Below are positions 43,602 through 51,259 of a stretch of DNA of 64,000 nucleotides, piece after piece. The DNA lies in NCBI RefSeq assembly GCF_000518765.1, contig NZ_KI912494.1, positions 45,649 to 109,648 of the forward strand, given 5' to 3'. Every line of letters begins with the position of its first letter. The first letter of the stretch is position 1. The notes under the pieces were generated by a model. That model saw only the letters and a list, made by a program, of their open reading frames with translations. It had not been told where the DNA came from and did not search any database. Position numbers and translations under genes: made by a program. The stretch is from Ruminococcus flavefaciens ATCC 19208. Its GTDB lineage: Bacteria > Bacillota > Clostridia > Oscillospirales > Ruminococcaceae.

Positions 43602-44490
43602 GAATATGAATATGGAGATGAATATGAATATGGGTGCACCTTATCCTCAGGCACCGCAGGCTCCTCAGAAGAAGAAATCGGGCGGCGGACTTGCGTGGCT
43701 CGTAATGGTGGTCGTAGGAATAATCCTGCTTGTTATCGGTGTTATCCTTTATAACGCGCATGACAGGGATAAGTATTTCAAAACAAAGGAAATGCATGAG
43801 ACATTCAGTATTGAATCAGTCAATAAGATAGATATTGACATTCCTTACGGTGATCTTACCATAACAAAGAGTAAAGATAAGATGATACATATTGATGCTG
43901 AAAACATTCCCGATGAATTCGTTGCAAAGACAGAGGGGGCGACATTCAGAACTTTATGCCAGAAAAAGAAGATAGGTATTTTCTCGATTCCAAGCTTTCA
44001 CTTATGGGGAGATAACAGTGCTGTTATAAATATAGCTCTCCCTGAAAAGGAGTACAGCAGCTTCATTCTTGAAATGGGTGCAGGTGAGACAACTGCTTCG
44101 GATATAAAGTGCGGCAGCTTTAAGCTGGATTGCGGTGCAGGAGATGTGACATTTAATGATGTTATCTGTAACAGCGGCGATATCGACTGCGGAGCAGGTC
44201 AGCTCAACATAAAGAATCTGGACTGTAAGGAAAAGCTTAAGGTTGACGGCGGCGCAGGTGAGATAAACATAATGTCAAGCACAGTTGGCGGTCTTGACAT
44301 TGATCATGGCGTTGGACAGTTTGAGTTCAGCGGTACTGTAAACGGTGATATCGACGCTGACGGCGGCGTAGGTGAGATGGTATTCAGACTTACAAACCCT
44401 GAGACAGATTTCTCCAAGAACGGCGGAAAGTACAAAATGGATATAGATCATGGCATTGGCTCAGTAGATATTTACTACAATGAGAGATAA
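43594..44490 (+). CDS. DUF4097 beta-helical membrane-anchored protein
   Basis: A 298-residue protein: Met/Asn-rich N-terminus, one membrane helix (about 34-53), and an outer domain of short repeated strands (LEMGAGETTASDIKCG, LDCGAGDVTFNDV, IDCGAGQLNIKNL, VDGGAGEINIMSS, IDHGVGQFEFSG), the DUF4097 right-handed helix pattern with GAG turns. Overlaps the DUF1700 gene by 8 bp. Thought to act in envelope stress; direct role unknown. Confidence 0.88.
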   Translation: MNENMNMEMNMNMGAPYPQAPQAPQKKKSGGGLAWLVMVVVGIILLVIGVILYNAHDRDKYFKTKEMHETFSIESVNKIDIDIPYGDLTITKSKDKMIHIDAENIPDEFVAKTEGATFRTLCQKKKIGIFSIPSFHLWGDNSAVINIALPEKEYSSFILEMGAGETTASDIKCGSFKLDCGAGDVTFNDVICNSGDIDCGAGQLNIKNLDCKEKLKVDGGAGEINIMSSTVGGLDIDHGVGQFEFSGTVNGDIDADGGVGEMVFRLTNPETDFSKNGGKYKMDIDHGIGSVDIYYNER

Positions 44491-44495
44491 GCACT

Positions 44496-44696
44496 ATGCT
44501 TGATCATACTGAAATAAAAATAGGCGACAGAGTTCATCATCGGCTTTTCGGAGACGGTACGGTAACGGATACGCTCCCTATCGGTGATGATACTGTTGTC
44601 ACCATTGAGTTTGACAGCGGCAGCAGGAAAAAGCTCTGCGCTGTTATCTCTGCACTTGAACGTGCAGAAGAAAAAGACGAGCCCAAAGAGCCATGA
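44496..44696 (+). CDS. Small Tudor-like protein (UvrD C-terminal-domain-like)
   Basis: A 66-residue protein matching the small barrel at the end of UvrD/PcrA helicases: IKIGDRVHHRLFGDGTVTDTL, VTIEFDSGSRKKL. It stands alone here, five bases after the DUF4097 gene, so it is co-transcribed with an envelope-stress set. Stand-alone versions may bind nucleic acid or RNA polymerase; this is inferred. Confidence 0.7.
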   Translation: MLDHTEIKIGDRVHHRLFGDGTVTDTLPIGDDTVVTIEFDSGSRKKLCAVISALERAEEKDEPKEP

Positions 44697-44708
44697 CATA
44701 GCATTAAT

Positions 44709-44755
44709 AAAGCCACAGCATTACTGAGAGAAGTTCAGAATGCTGTGGCTTTTTA
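44709..44755 (+). terminator. Intrinsic terminator of the PadR operon
   Basis: AAAGCCACAGCATT and AATGCTGTGGCTTT, with a loop of about 18 nt, then TTTATTG. Confidence 0.8.
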
Positions 44756-44770
44756 TTGAATATATCAGTT

Positions 44771-44800
44771 AGCAGGGGACAGCGCCCTCGGCGTACTGTA
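44771..44800. repeat. Degenerate GTAGGGG-family repeat
   Basis: GCAGGGGACAGCGCCCTCGG and following CGTACTGTAG, a worn copy of the intergenic repeat seen at 15904 and 19429. Confidence 0.4.
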
Positions 44801-44854
44801 GCTTTGATCGCGAGATTATGCTGCCTGTGTTCTGTGTTAATGCGTAATGCTGTA

Positions 44855-44890
44855 AAAAGATTCTCCCACAGCGAGAGCTGTGGGAGAGCC
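44855..44890 (-). terminator. Intrinsic terminator of the dockerin anti-sigma operon
   Basis: CTCTCCCACAGC and GCTGTGGGAGAA around a 4-nt loop, followed on the minus strand by TCTTTTT. Confidence 0.85.
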
Positions 44891-44935
44891 TTTCAAATAT
44901 CATTTATATGAGGAATGAGATCACTTTGGTTATTG

Positions 44936-46909
44936 TCACAGGTTGAGCAGTCTGCGCTGGATCGCACTTGCATCGCTTGTGTTAAGTCCGTCGCATTCGC
45001 CTTCAACGTCAGCATTGTACATAGCTGAATCTGTGAGCTGGTATTTGTCGGGATTTGCAAGGTACTGCATGATAAGGACTGCATCTGCCATATCTACCTC
45101 GCCGTCTCCGTTAACGTCACCGCTGCGCGGATTGTTTATATCCAATAAGATACCCATATTGCTGTCGTAATTATAAGATCCGCCCGAGCTTGAACTGCTC
45201 TCGCCTGTATTTATAAGCACGTACATCTGAGTTATCATTATATCATAAACATCACCGCTTGTGCCATTGTTGTTGAAATCACAGTTTGATGTGATATTGT
45301 TCCATACACGTGAGGGAAGCTCGCTCTGTGAAGCGTTTCTTCCGTTGAGGATATCACCGAAATAAATATCTGAAGCTTCATAGTCGCTGCGGTCTATGAC
45401 TCCGTCAAGGTTTATATCCGGAGCTGATCTTCTTCCTGCGGCAACGTCCTTGCAGTATTCATCAAAGCAGTTGTTGAACTTCTGGGTATTGAATGTGAAA
45501 AGATACTCTTCAATTCCCGTAGTCTCGCAATATTCCTCGAAATATCTCTCAGGACTGTAGTACCTTGCGTATTTTTCGGGGATAATGCTGTTATAATAGC
45601 TTGCCTCGGCATATTCCGAGCGGAAAGGTGTATACTCAAGCAGACACCACACGAAGTAATTTTCAAGCCAGTTGTCACGGGTGATAGCTTCGGCTTTGCT
45701 GCGCAGCTCATTGCAGCGCTGAACAGTAGCCTCAGGTCTTTCCCACGGAATGAAATCTCCGCTGTTCTGATTTGACTTGTTTGAATTGGTGGTGCAGACG
45801 TAATAATCGATATAATCATTTATATCAAAGAGTCCGTCGGCATTTACATCAAGGTCGATGAGGCCGCTTCTGTAAGCGGCTGATATCAGCGGATAACCTG
45901 CCATAAGATGGTCGCTTTCGCTGAATACTGCCGATACGAACTGATCAGACGCAAACGGAGCATAGGTATCGGTTAAAGTATCGCGGTAAGGATAGCTTTC
46001 GGTGCTGAAAAATTCAGCCTTTGCGCCTTCTTTAATGAGAAAATATCTTATAAGCTCTGTATAGCTGAGCCATGGAGGAGTATCATTCTCCTCATCGTCT
46101 ATTTTTGAGACACCATATTTCCTGCATTTATCAGCTACGGTATCAGATACCTGATAATGATTGCTGTAGCAGTAAAGATCATAGCAGTCACGCATATTGA
46201 AAAAGCCGTCGCGGTTTATATCAACAGTCTCTGCATTAGACTCGATATCCGCGAATATATCGCTTTCATTCGGATACATTCTTGTGTATGGCAGCTTATA
46301 CTCGGCGGCTGAAGCTATTGGGATAGCATTTCCGCCCATAACAAAGGCAGAGGCAAAGGTGCCGAGGTGCTTCATATAATATGTTTTTTCTTCGTTTGTG
46401 ATAGTATATTCTACAGTGACCGTATCACTGTTTGTATTCGCAGTTACTCTGCTGTGGTCGGAACGGCTTGCAGTAGTGCTGCGAGATTTTGCTCCCAGTG
46501 CAGTAAGAGCTGATCCCGATGTTACCGTAGTTGTCTTTGCAGTTCCGGTTCTGACCGTTGTGACCGCGCTGACGTTTACAGTTGTTGCACCTGCTGTTTC
46601 GCCGTTCCCGATAGCAGTTGTGACCGGCTGGCTTTCACCATTGCCGCCGATCATTGTCGTAACGATCGCAGGCTCGTCACGAAAATCATTTTCGCTAAGT
46701 TTTGAGCGGCTTCCGAGATGTGCCCATGCACCCAGTGCCAAACCGCAAGCCGCAGCTGCGGCAGACAGTCTGAATACAACAGGTATCCTCTTTTTCCGCT
46801 GCATTTCCTGAGCGGAGATGACCTCAGCCTGCATAAGAAATTCATATTTGTGCTTTGTCTCGGGAAATCTGAACGATTCCTGAACAGCCTTTTTCATTCT
46901 TTTATTCAA
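44936..46909 (-). CDS. Membrane anti-sigma-like protein with C-terminal dockerin
   Basis: A 657-residue single-pass protein coupled to the sigma gene upstream. About 42 cytoplasmic residues (KKAVQESFRFPETKHKYEF) precede the span at about 43-64, then a Thr/Val-rich spacer to about 170. The outer region has several calcium-loop motifs: VDINRDGFFNMRDCYD, LDVNADGLFDINDYID, PDINLDGVIDRSDYE, CDFNNNGTSGDVYDI, and a complete terminal dockerin with VNGDGEVDMADAVLIMQYLA and VEGECDGLNTSDASAIQRRL. A TTG start was chosen because GGAGGG is 7 nt upstream of it, whereas the next ATG is 19 nt away. The anti-sigma role is inferred. A membrane-fixed dockerin could sense free cohesin, that is, scaffoldin occupancy. 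Confidence 0.75.
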   Translation of the reverse strand: MNKRMKKAVQESFRFPETKHKYEFLMQAEVISAQEMQRKKRIPVVFRLSAAAAACGLALGAWAHLGSRSKLSENDFRDEPAIVTTMIGGNGESQPVTTAIGNGETAGATTVNVSAVTTVRTGTAKTTTVTSGSALTALGAKSRSTTASRSDHSRVTANTNSDTVTVEYTITNEEKTYYMKHLGTFASAFVMGGNAIPIASAAEYKLPYTRMYPNESDIFADIESNAETVDINRDGFFNMRDCYDLYCYSNHYQVSDTVADKCRKYGVSKIDDEENDTPPWLSYTELIRYFLIKEGAKAEFFSTESYPYRDTLTDTYAPFASDQFVSAVFSESDHLMAGYPLISAAYRSGLIDLDVNADGLFDINDYIDYYVCTTNSNKSNQNSGDFIPWERPEATVQRCNELRSKAEAITRDNWLENYFVWCLLEYTPFRSEYAEASYYNSIIPEKYARYYSPERYFEEYCETTGIEEYLFTFNTQKFNNCFDEYCKDVAAGRRSAPDINLDGVIDRSDYEASDIYFGDILNGRNASQSELPSRVWNNITSNCDFNNNGTSGDVYDIMITQMYVLINTGESSSSSGGSYNYDSNMGILLDINNPRSGDVNGDGEVDMADAVLIMQYLANPDKYQLTDSAMYNADVEGECDGLNTSDASAIQRRLLNL

Positions 46910-46912
46910 GCT

Positions 46913-47371
46913 TCAGCCCTCCGATCCTTTAAAATCTTTTTTCAGACGCGTGAGTATCTGCTTAATCATGCGGCTCATCTTGAACCGTGATACCCCGTAT
47001 AGCTCGCTCAGCACGCCTATTGGCACTTCATTTACATATCGCAGCAGGATTATCTCCTGTTCCTCGGCCGTTAATTTTTTGATGGCGTTGCCGAGTGCCA
47101 CATTTGTAAGAATGAAGTCCTCATAGTCTTTTCCGTCGCTCATATCTTCCGAAAGCTCTTCAGTTTTCTTCCGATGATAGGCATCTGCACACAGATTACC
47201 TGCGATAGTGTACAGATAATGGAGCTCCTTACCCATATCGTGGTAATGAGAGCTTTCAAGAAAACGGAGAAAGGTCTCTTGTGTCAGATCTTCAGCTTTA
47301 TCCCGGTCGTGAATCTTGTAGTAACAGTAGCGGAATATCTTATCGTATTGATCTTTTATGTCCACTGACAC
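46913..47371 (-). CDS. Short ECF-type sigma factor
   Basis: A 152-residue sigma factor: region 2 IFRYCYYKIHDRDKAEDLTQETFLRF and ELHYLYTIAGNLCADAYHRK (given as separate motifs DRDKAEDLTQETFLRF and YTIAGNLCADAYHRK), region 4 LTAEEQEIILLRYVNEVPIG and SELYGVSRFKMSRMIKQIL. It is closer to classic SigV/SigW-like ECF factors than to the four paralogues. The GTG at 47371 is placed by GGGAGG 7 nt upstream. Its stop lies 4 nt from the start of the anti-sigma-like gene. Confidence 0.87.
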   Translation of the reverse strand: MSVDIKDQYDKIFRYCYYKIHDRDKAEDLTQETFLRFLESSHYHDMGKELHYLYTIAGNLCADAYHRKKTEELSEDMSDGKDYEDFILTNVALGNAIKKLTAEEQEIILLRYVNEVPIGVLSELYGVSRFKMSRMIKQILTRLKKDFKGSEG

Positions 47372-47698
47372 GCTGAAACCTCCCTTCACTAATGTATAAC
47401 TGTTCAGACGGCAGGAATGTGCAAAGAAAATTGTAAACAATTTATTAACGTTTTGTGAACGAATCCTGCCGTAAATATCATCGCTGGTCCGCCGAATGTA
47501 ATTCGGGGGAATAACCGCCTAACTGCGGTTATTGATTACACATACTTATTATAATATCATTATAACATATGAGCGGAAATAAAGCAATAAGAGGCAGAGT
47601 TATTTCCTGTAAAAAATCAACTTCATCGGTGTTTTATTCGGTTGAAATGCTATATTTTATATGGTAAAATAATAAAAAATACCGAAGGAGTGAAGAAA
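47372..47698. other. Divergent intergenic region with hairpins
   Basis: Between the sigma gene and the esterase gene. It contains long inverted arms ACGGCAGGA (47408-47416) / TCCTGCCGT (47464-47472) about 47 nt apart, a hairpin CCGAAT-ATTCGG (near 47493-47507) and a 9-bp stem AATAACCGC / GCGGTTATT (47510-47533). No clear sigma-A promoter toward the sigma gene was found. No gene. Confidence 0.5.
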
Positions 47699-48811
47699 AT
47701 GCGTAAAATAGTATCTGTTTTAGCGGCTGCGGCTGTTTGTTTTTCGGGAATGGAGTTTACAAATAAAAAAGCCTGCGCAATTAGTGAGCAGGGAACTGAT
47801 AAGATAAAAATTATGGCAATAGGCGACTCCATAACCGATGGCTACGGAGTTGCAGGCTCTTACAGGAAGTACCTGTACAATGAGCTGACAAAAAAGGGAT
47901 ATTCCGTTGATATGGTAGGCTCTAAGGGAAATAGCTTCATGGCTGAGTTTACGGACAGTGAAACAGGGGAGAGCTTCACCTATGATGATGACAATACGGG
48001 CTACAGCGGCTATGCTATAAAGGAGTACCCCGGCAGGAACGGTATACTTGAAACGCTGAAGTCTACGGACTGTCTTGCAAAATGCGAGCCTGATATTGTC
48101 ATATTGCAGATAGGTACTAACGATGTTATCGACAACCATGACATGGATAATGCGCCTAAAAGGCTACAGGAGCTTATTGAGTATATCATGGACAGTATCC
48201 CAGAAAGCTCCACGCTTTTGGTGACTACTATACCAGATGTTGATCCTAACCGCAGCGGTGTTTACGACTGGTTCGGCAATTACCGACATTCTGCGGACTG
48301 GCAGACCAATTATCCCGATGATGTGGCTGAGGAAAACATTCATAAGACTCTGCTTACTTATAATGCAAATGTTACAAGTGTTGTGCAGAAAATGAGGAGC
48401 GTCAGGATACTCAGCAGCTGGGATATGGAAAATGAGAAGCAGACTCCTGATGAGAGTTCACTGAAAGGTCCTCAGCTGCGTAATGCCGATGTTTCAAGCG
48501 TTATCACAGATGTGAAAACTCAGCTCATGGACGGAGTTCACCCGAATAACAAGGGCTACAAGCTTATGGGAGAGTACTGGGCTGAGCTTATTGACTCGTA
48601 TCTGAAAAATTCTCTCACTGTTCAGCAGCCTGATGAAAGCAAATACAATGTCTCCGATCTTGTAAAGCTACAGAAGTTCATTCTTGGTGCTTTCGCAGAT
48701 GCAAACAGTGATATAACACTTGAAAAATATGATATCAATAAAGATGAAGCAATAGATGTGTTCGACGTAGTTGGACTGAGAAAGATATTAATAAAAGACT
48801 CCTCTGTATGA
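47699..48811 (+). CDS. Secreted SGNH esterase (CE3-like) with partial dockerin
   Basis: A 370-residue exported esterase. Signal peptide about 1-28. The SGNH blocks are visible: Ser44 in IGDSITDGYG, Gly in NTGYSGYAI, Asn141 in IGTNDV, and Asp278/His281 in MDGVHPNNKGY. This pattern fits carbohydrate esterase family 3 acetylxylan esterases, known with dockerins in R. flavefaciens. Residues about 317-367 are dockerin-like; the second repeat YDINKDEAIDVFDVVGLRKIL is complete, but the first (YNVSDLVKLQKFILG) lacks its calcium loop. The ATG at 47699 follows AAGGAG by 8 nt. Divergent from the dockerin anti-sigma operon. Confidence 0.85.
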   Translation: MRKIVSVLAAAAVCFSGMEFTNKKACAISEQGTDKIKIMAIGDSITDGYGVAGSYRKYLYNELTKKGYSVDMVGSKGNSFMAEFTDSETGESFTYDDDNTGYSGYAIKEYPGRNGILETLKSTDCLAKCEPDIVILQIGTNDVIDNHDMDNAPKRLQELIEYIMDSIPESSTLLVTTIPDVDPNRSGVYDWFGNYRHSADWQTNYPDDVAEENIHKTLLTYNANVTSVVQKMRSVRILSSWDMENEKQTPDESSLKGPQLRNADVSSVITDVKTQLMDGVHPNNKGYKLMGEYWAELIDSYLKNSLTVQQPDESKYNVSDLVKLQKFILGAFADANSDITLEKYDINKDEAIDVFDVVGLRKILIKDSSV

Positions 48812-48822
48812 GGAGTCTTTCA
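48794..48822 (+). terminator. Intrinsic terminator of the esterase gene
   Basis: AAAGACTCCTC and GAGGAGTCTTT with a 5-nt loop that includes the stop codon. Confidence 0.75.
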
Positions 48823-48888
48823 TTTTGCCGAATTAACGGCATCTATATAAATTTACTTTAAGGAGGTGTTAATGTTCTGGTGAATTGA

Positions 48889-50424
48889 TCAGTTTGGCTT
48901 AGGATTATTGAATTTACCTATCTTCCATGAGCCGTCAGTCTGCAAGATTATTGAAAATTCGTCCTTTTCTGTGTATGGTTCAAAGTCTCCTTCGAGGTCA
49001 ACGTGACGGAAATCACTGTAATGTCTTTCAACTGTAAAGAAAATCTCATCATCTGTCTGACGCTGTACTTCTGTTACCTTTGCACTTTCAAGGTAAAGAT
49101 CAACACCTGCGTCACCTGTGAGCCAGCATAACTTACCGTCATTTACTGAATACCATTTGTCTATGGTCGCATCGTTCTCAGCATATCTGTCGCTGAAAGT
49201 TTCATGATACTGAGCGCGTAATTCCTCAAGAGTTATATCGTATACATAGGAAAGAGTACGACCGTCAGCAACTATAAAGCAGTTCATAGTATCAATATTG
49301 AAGTACTGCGGAGCTGAACGTCCGAATTTACAGTCAGTTTCGATAGCTCTTTCATATAATCTTTGAGCATTTGCAAGGAGGTCAGCAGTTACTGTATCAG
49401 GCTCGGAGCTATCAGTCTCATTTGTGGTCACATAGATAGTAACAGTTGAGCCCTTAGCAACTTCAGTATCGGCATCAGGTTCTGTTTTTACAACTGCGCC
49501 TGATTTTGCTGTAGTATCTGCTACTTCAACGATCGCAACATTAAGTCCGAGTTTGCCAAGCTGCATTACTGCATCGTCACTTGCTGCGCCTTCGAGAAGC
49601 GGTATCCTGACCATTTCGGCATTTGTCTGAGCTTTCTGGTCTGCCCATACCTTATGGATAAGATCATCATAGTCTGATTCGTCAAGCTTGATAACTTCAT
49701 TCATGTCGAAGTCATAAGAGTAAAGCCCCTGAACCGCTTTTACAACAAATTCATCGCCTGTGTAATATTTTAAGTCTTTGCCGTCATTGAATTTTATATA
49801 TGCGCCCTTGTCGTTTTCTGTATTGTAAAGGCAGCAGTCGACTTGATATGGGTTTCCGTTGTTATAGATGAAAATAGTTGAATATTCTCCCATAAACTGA
49901 GGTGCATCGGATAATTCTGTCCATTTGCCCTTGTTGAAGTTTTCAGCAAGCTGCTTTACGAAATCCTGTTTTACGTCAACAACTCCCGGTGAGATAGCGG
50001 CATATGTTATACGTACCTTATCATTGGAGATATCTCCGAAGGGGCAGCCCTCCTCAACAGGTGAAGCAGGCTGAGTTGACGGACTTGTTGCGGGCTCTGT
50101 TGCTACAGGAACAGGAGTATCATTGAAGCTGTTCTTATTCTTCATAAAATACATTCCGCCTGCAACAACTCCGCCTGTGAGTACCAGTGCAGCTGCAATA
50201 GCCGTGAATTTCTGCCATACAGGCTTTCTGTACTGCTCTACGCCTGATACTTCGATATTATCTTTATTATTACTTTCTTTGGTTCTTTCTTTATATATCT
50301 TTCTGCTCATAGCGAACATCCTCTCCATTTCTTCATCGGAAGCAGGACAGTTTTCGGCGATTCGTTTCATTGTTTCATTGTCTGCGTTTTCAAGCATTGT
50401 AAGATCAAACTCCTTATCGTTCAT
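48889..50424 (-). CDS. Putative membrane anti-sigma factor with PASTA domain
   Basis: A 511-residue single-pass protein downstream of the ECF gene at 50438. The cytoplasmic part has ASDEEMERMFAMSRKIYKE and the juxtamembrane VSGVEQYRKPVWQKF, the latter nearly identical to that of the protein at 2802. The span is about 73-94. The outer region includes a PASTA domain at about 268-330 (VRIPLLEGAASDDAVMQL, then VVKTEPDADTEVAKGSTVTIYV). PASTA domains bind peptidoglycan fragments or beta-lactams in kinases such as PknB. So this sensor may read cell-wall state. The C-terminal part resembles an NTF2-like domain (KWYSVNDGKLCWL...WKIGKF). Anti-sigma role inferred. Confidence 0.75.
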   Translation of the reverse strand: MNDKEFDLTMLENADNETMKRIAENCPASDEEMERMFAMSRKIYKERTKESNNKDNIEVSGVEQYRKPVWQKFTAIAAALVLTGGVVAGGMYFMKNKNSFNDTPVPVATEPATSPSTQPASPVEEGCPFGDISNDKVRITYAAISPGVVDVKQDFVKQLAENFNKGKWTELSDAPQFMGEYSTIFIYNNGNPYQVDCCLYNTENDKGAYIKFNDGKDLKYYTGDEFVVKAVQGLYSYDFDMNEVIKLDESDYDDLIHKVWADQKAQTNAEMVRIPLLEGAASDDAVMQLGKLGLNVAIVEVADTTAKSGAVVKTEPDADTEVAKGSTVTIYVTTNETDSSEPDTVTADLLANAQRLYERAIETDCKFGRSAPQYFNIDTMNCFIVADGRTLSYVYDITLEELRAQYHETFSDRYAENDATIDKWYSVNDGKLCWLTGDAGVDLYLESAKVTEVQRQTDDEIFFTVERHYSDFRHVDLEGDFEPYTEKDEFSIILQTDGSWKIGKFNNPKPN

Positions 50425-50437
50425 AACTGTACCTCCT

Positions 50438-51004
50438 TTAAAGTGATATGTTCATAGCGGTGAGTTTTTCCCTGAGCTTTTTCAAAGCGCGGCTGCATCT
50501 CATTCTTACAGCTTCGGGAGTCAATGACACTTTGTCTGCTATTTCCTGTGAGCTTCGCATGAAGAAGTATTTCTGCATTATAATAGTGGAATCGGGTTCG
50601 CCGAGAAGTGATATACAGTTCATAAGGCTGGTTCTTAGTTCTTTTTTCTCATAGTCTGCTTCTGTGTTTTCGGGAGATTCCTGTTCGGGAACGTCCTCAT
50701 CATCAACAGAAACAAATGTAAATCTTTTTCGTGTCAGCTTTCTGTACATATCGGCAGCCTTATTGCGGGCAACTGTTCCGATAAAGCCTGAGATATCATC
50801 GCCGACTGCCTTGCTGCTGTCATAATGTATATATACATCAGCAAAAATGTCTCCTACACATTCTTCAATATCCTCACGGCTGGCGCAGCTGCGCAGGCGG
50901 CTGAAAACTATTGTATAAACATATTTGAAATACTCATTGAATATTATACGCTGAGCTTCTTCCTTTGAGCGGTCGGAAGCTTTTTTATATTCTTCATGTG
51001 TCAT
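50438..51004 (-). CDS. ECF-type RNA polymerase sigma factor
   Basis: A 188-residue ECF sigma factor paralogous to those at 2233, 11025 and 13046: FNEYFKYVYTIVFSRLRSC, EDIEECVGDIFADVY, LGEPDSTIIMQKYFFMRSS, EAVRMRCSRALKKLREKL. The ATG at 51004 has AAGAGG 8 nt upstream; a GTG three codons earlier overlaps that site. A 13-nt gap separates it from its anti-sigma gene. The bipartite element at 51047-51088 lies 42 nt upstream. Confidence 0.88.
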   Translation of the reverse strand: MTHEEYKKASDRSKEEAQRIIFNEYFKYVYTIVFSRLRSCASREDIEECVGDIFADVYIHYDSSKAVGDDISGFIGTVARNKAADMYRKLTRKRFTFVSVDDEDVPEQESPENTEADYEKKELRTSLMNCISLLGEPDSTIIMQKYFFMRSSQEIADKVSLTPEAVRMRCSRALKKLREKLTAMNISL

Positions 51005-51046
51005 TTTGGTCACCTCTTATGTAAAGCTTTAAGATGCATCATGTTG

Positions 51047-51088
51047 GCTTTCATAATATCTATTCTCCATTGGAGACATAAACGTAAC
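51047..51088 (-). promoter_or_regulatory. Bipartite ECF-operon element, copy 5
   Basis: On the minus strand GTTACGTTT (51080-51088), 25 nt ending GATATT, ATGAAAGC (51047-51054). Confidence 0.6.
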
Positions 51089-51149
51089 GGGTTCAGAATT
51101 ATTTTTTTATTTTAATTATATTATACTCAGTTTTTATTTAAAATGCAAG

Positions 51150-51187
51150 AAAAATACCGCCGAAATTATTTATTCCGACGGTATTAA
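51150..51187 (-). terminator. Intrinsic terminator of the serpin gene
   Basis: AATACCG and CGGTATT with an inner CGAA/TTCG pairing, followed on the minus strand by TTTTTCTTG. Confidence 0.7.
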
Positions 51188-51259
51188 ATAATATTTTTCT
51201 GATAATCAATGTTTTTTCATTGAAAAAACCCTTTTTTCAGCCCTCGTATGAAAGCAGCT

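Noticed and set aside
468..51054. The conserved ATGAAAGC (or GTGAAAGC) could start short leader peptides beginning Met-Lys-Ala before each ECF gene
   Set aside because: Frames of about 14-21 codons do exist at all five sites, but none has a ribosome binding site, the sequences after the third codon are unrelated, and one frame runs past the sigma start. The conservation is better explained as a DNA element.
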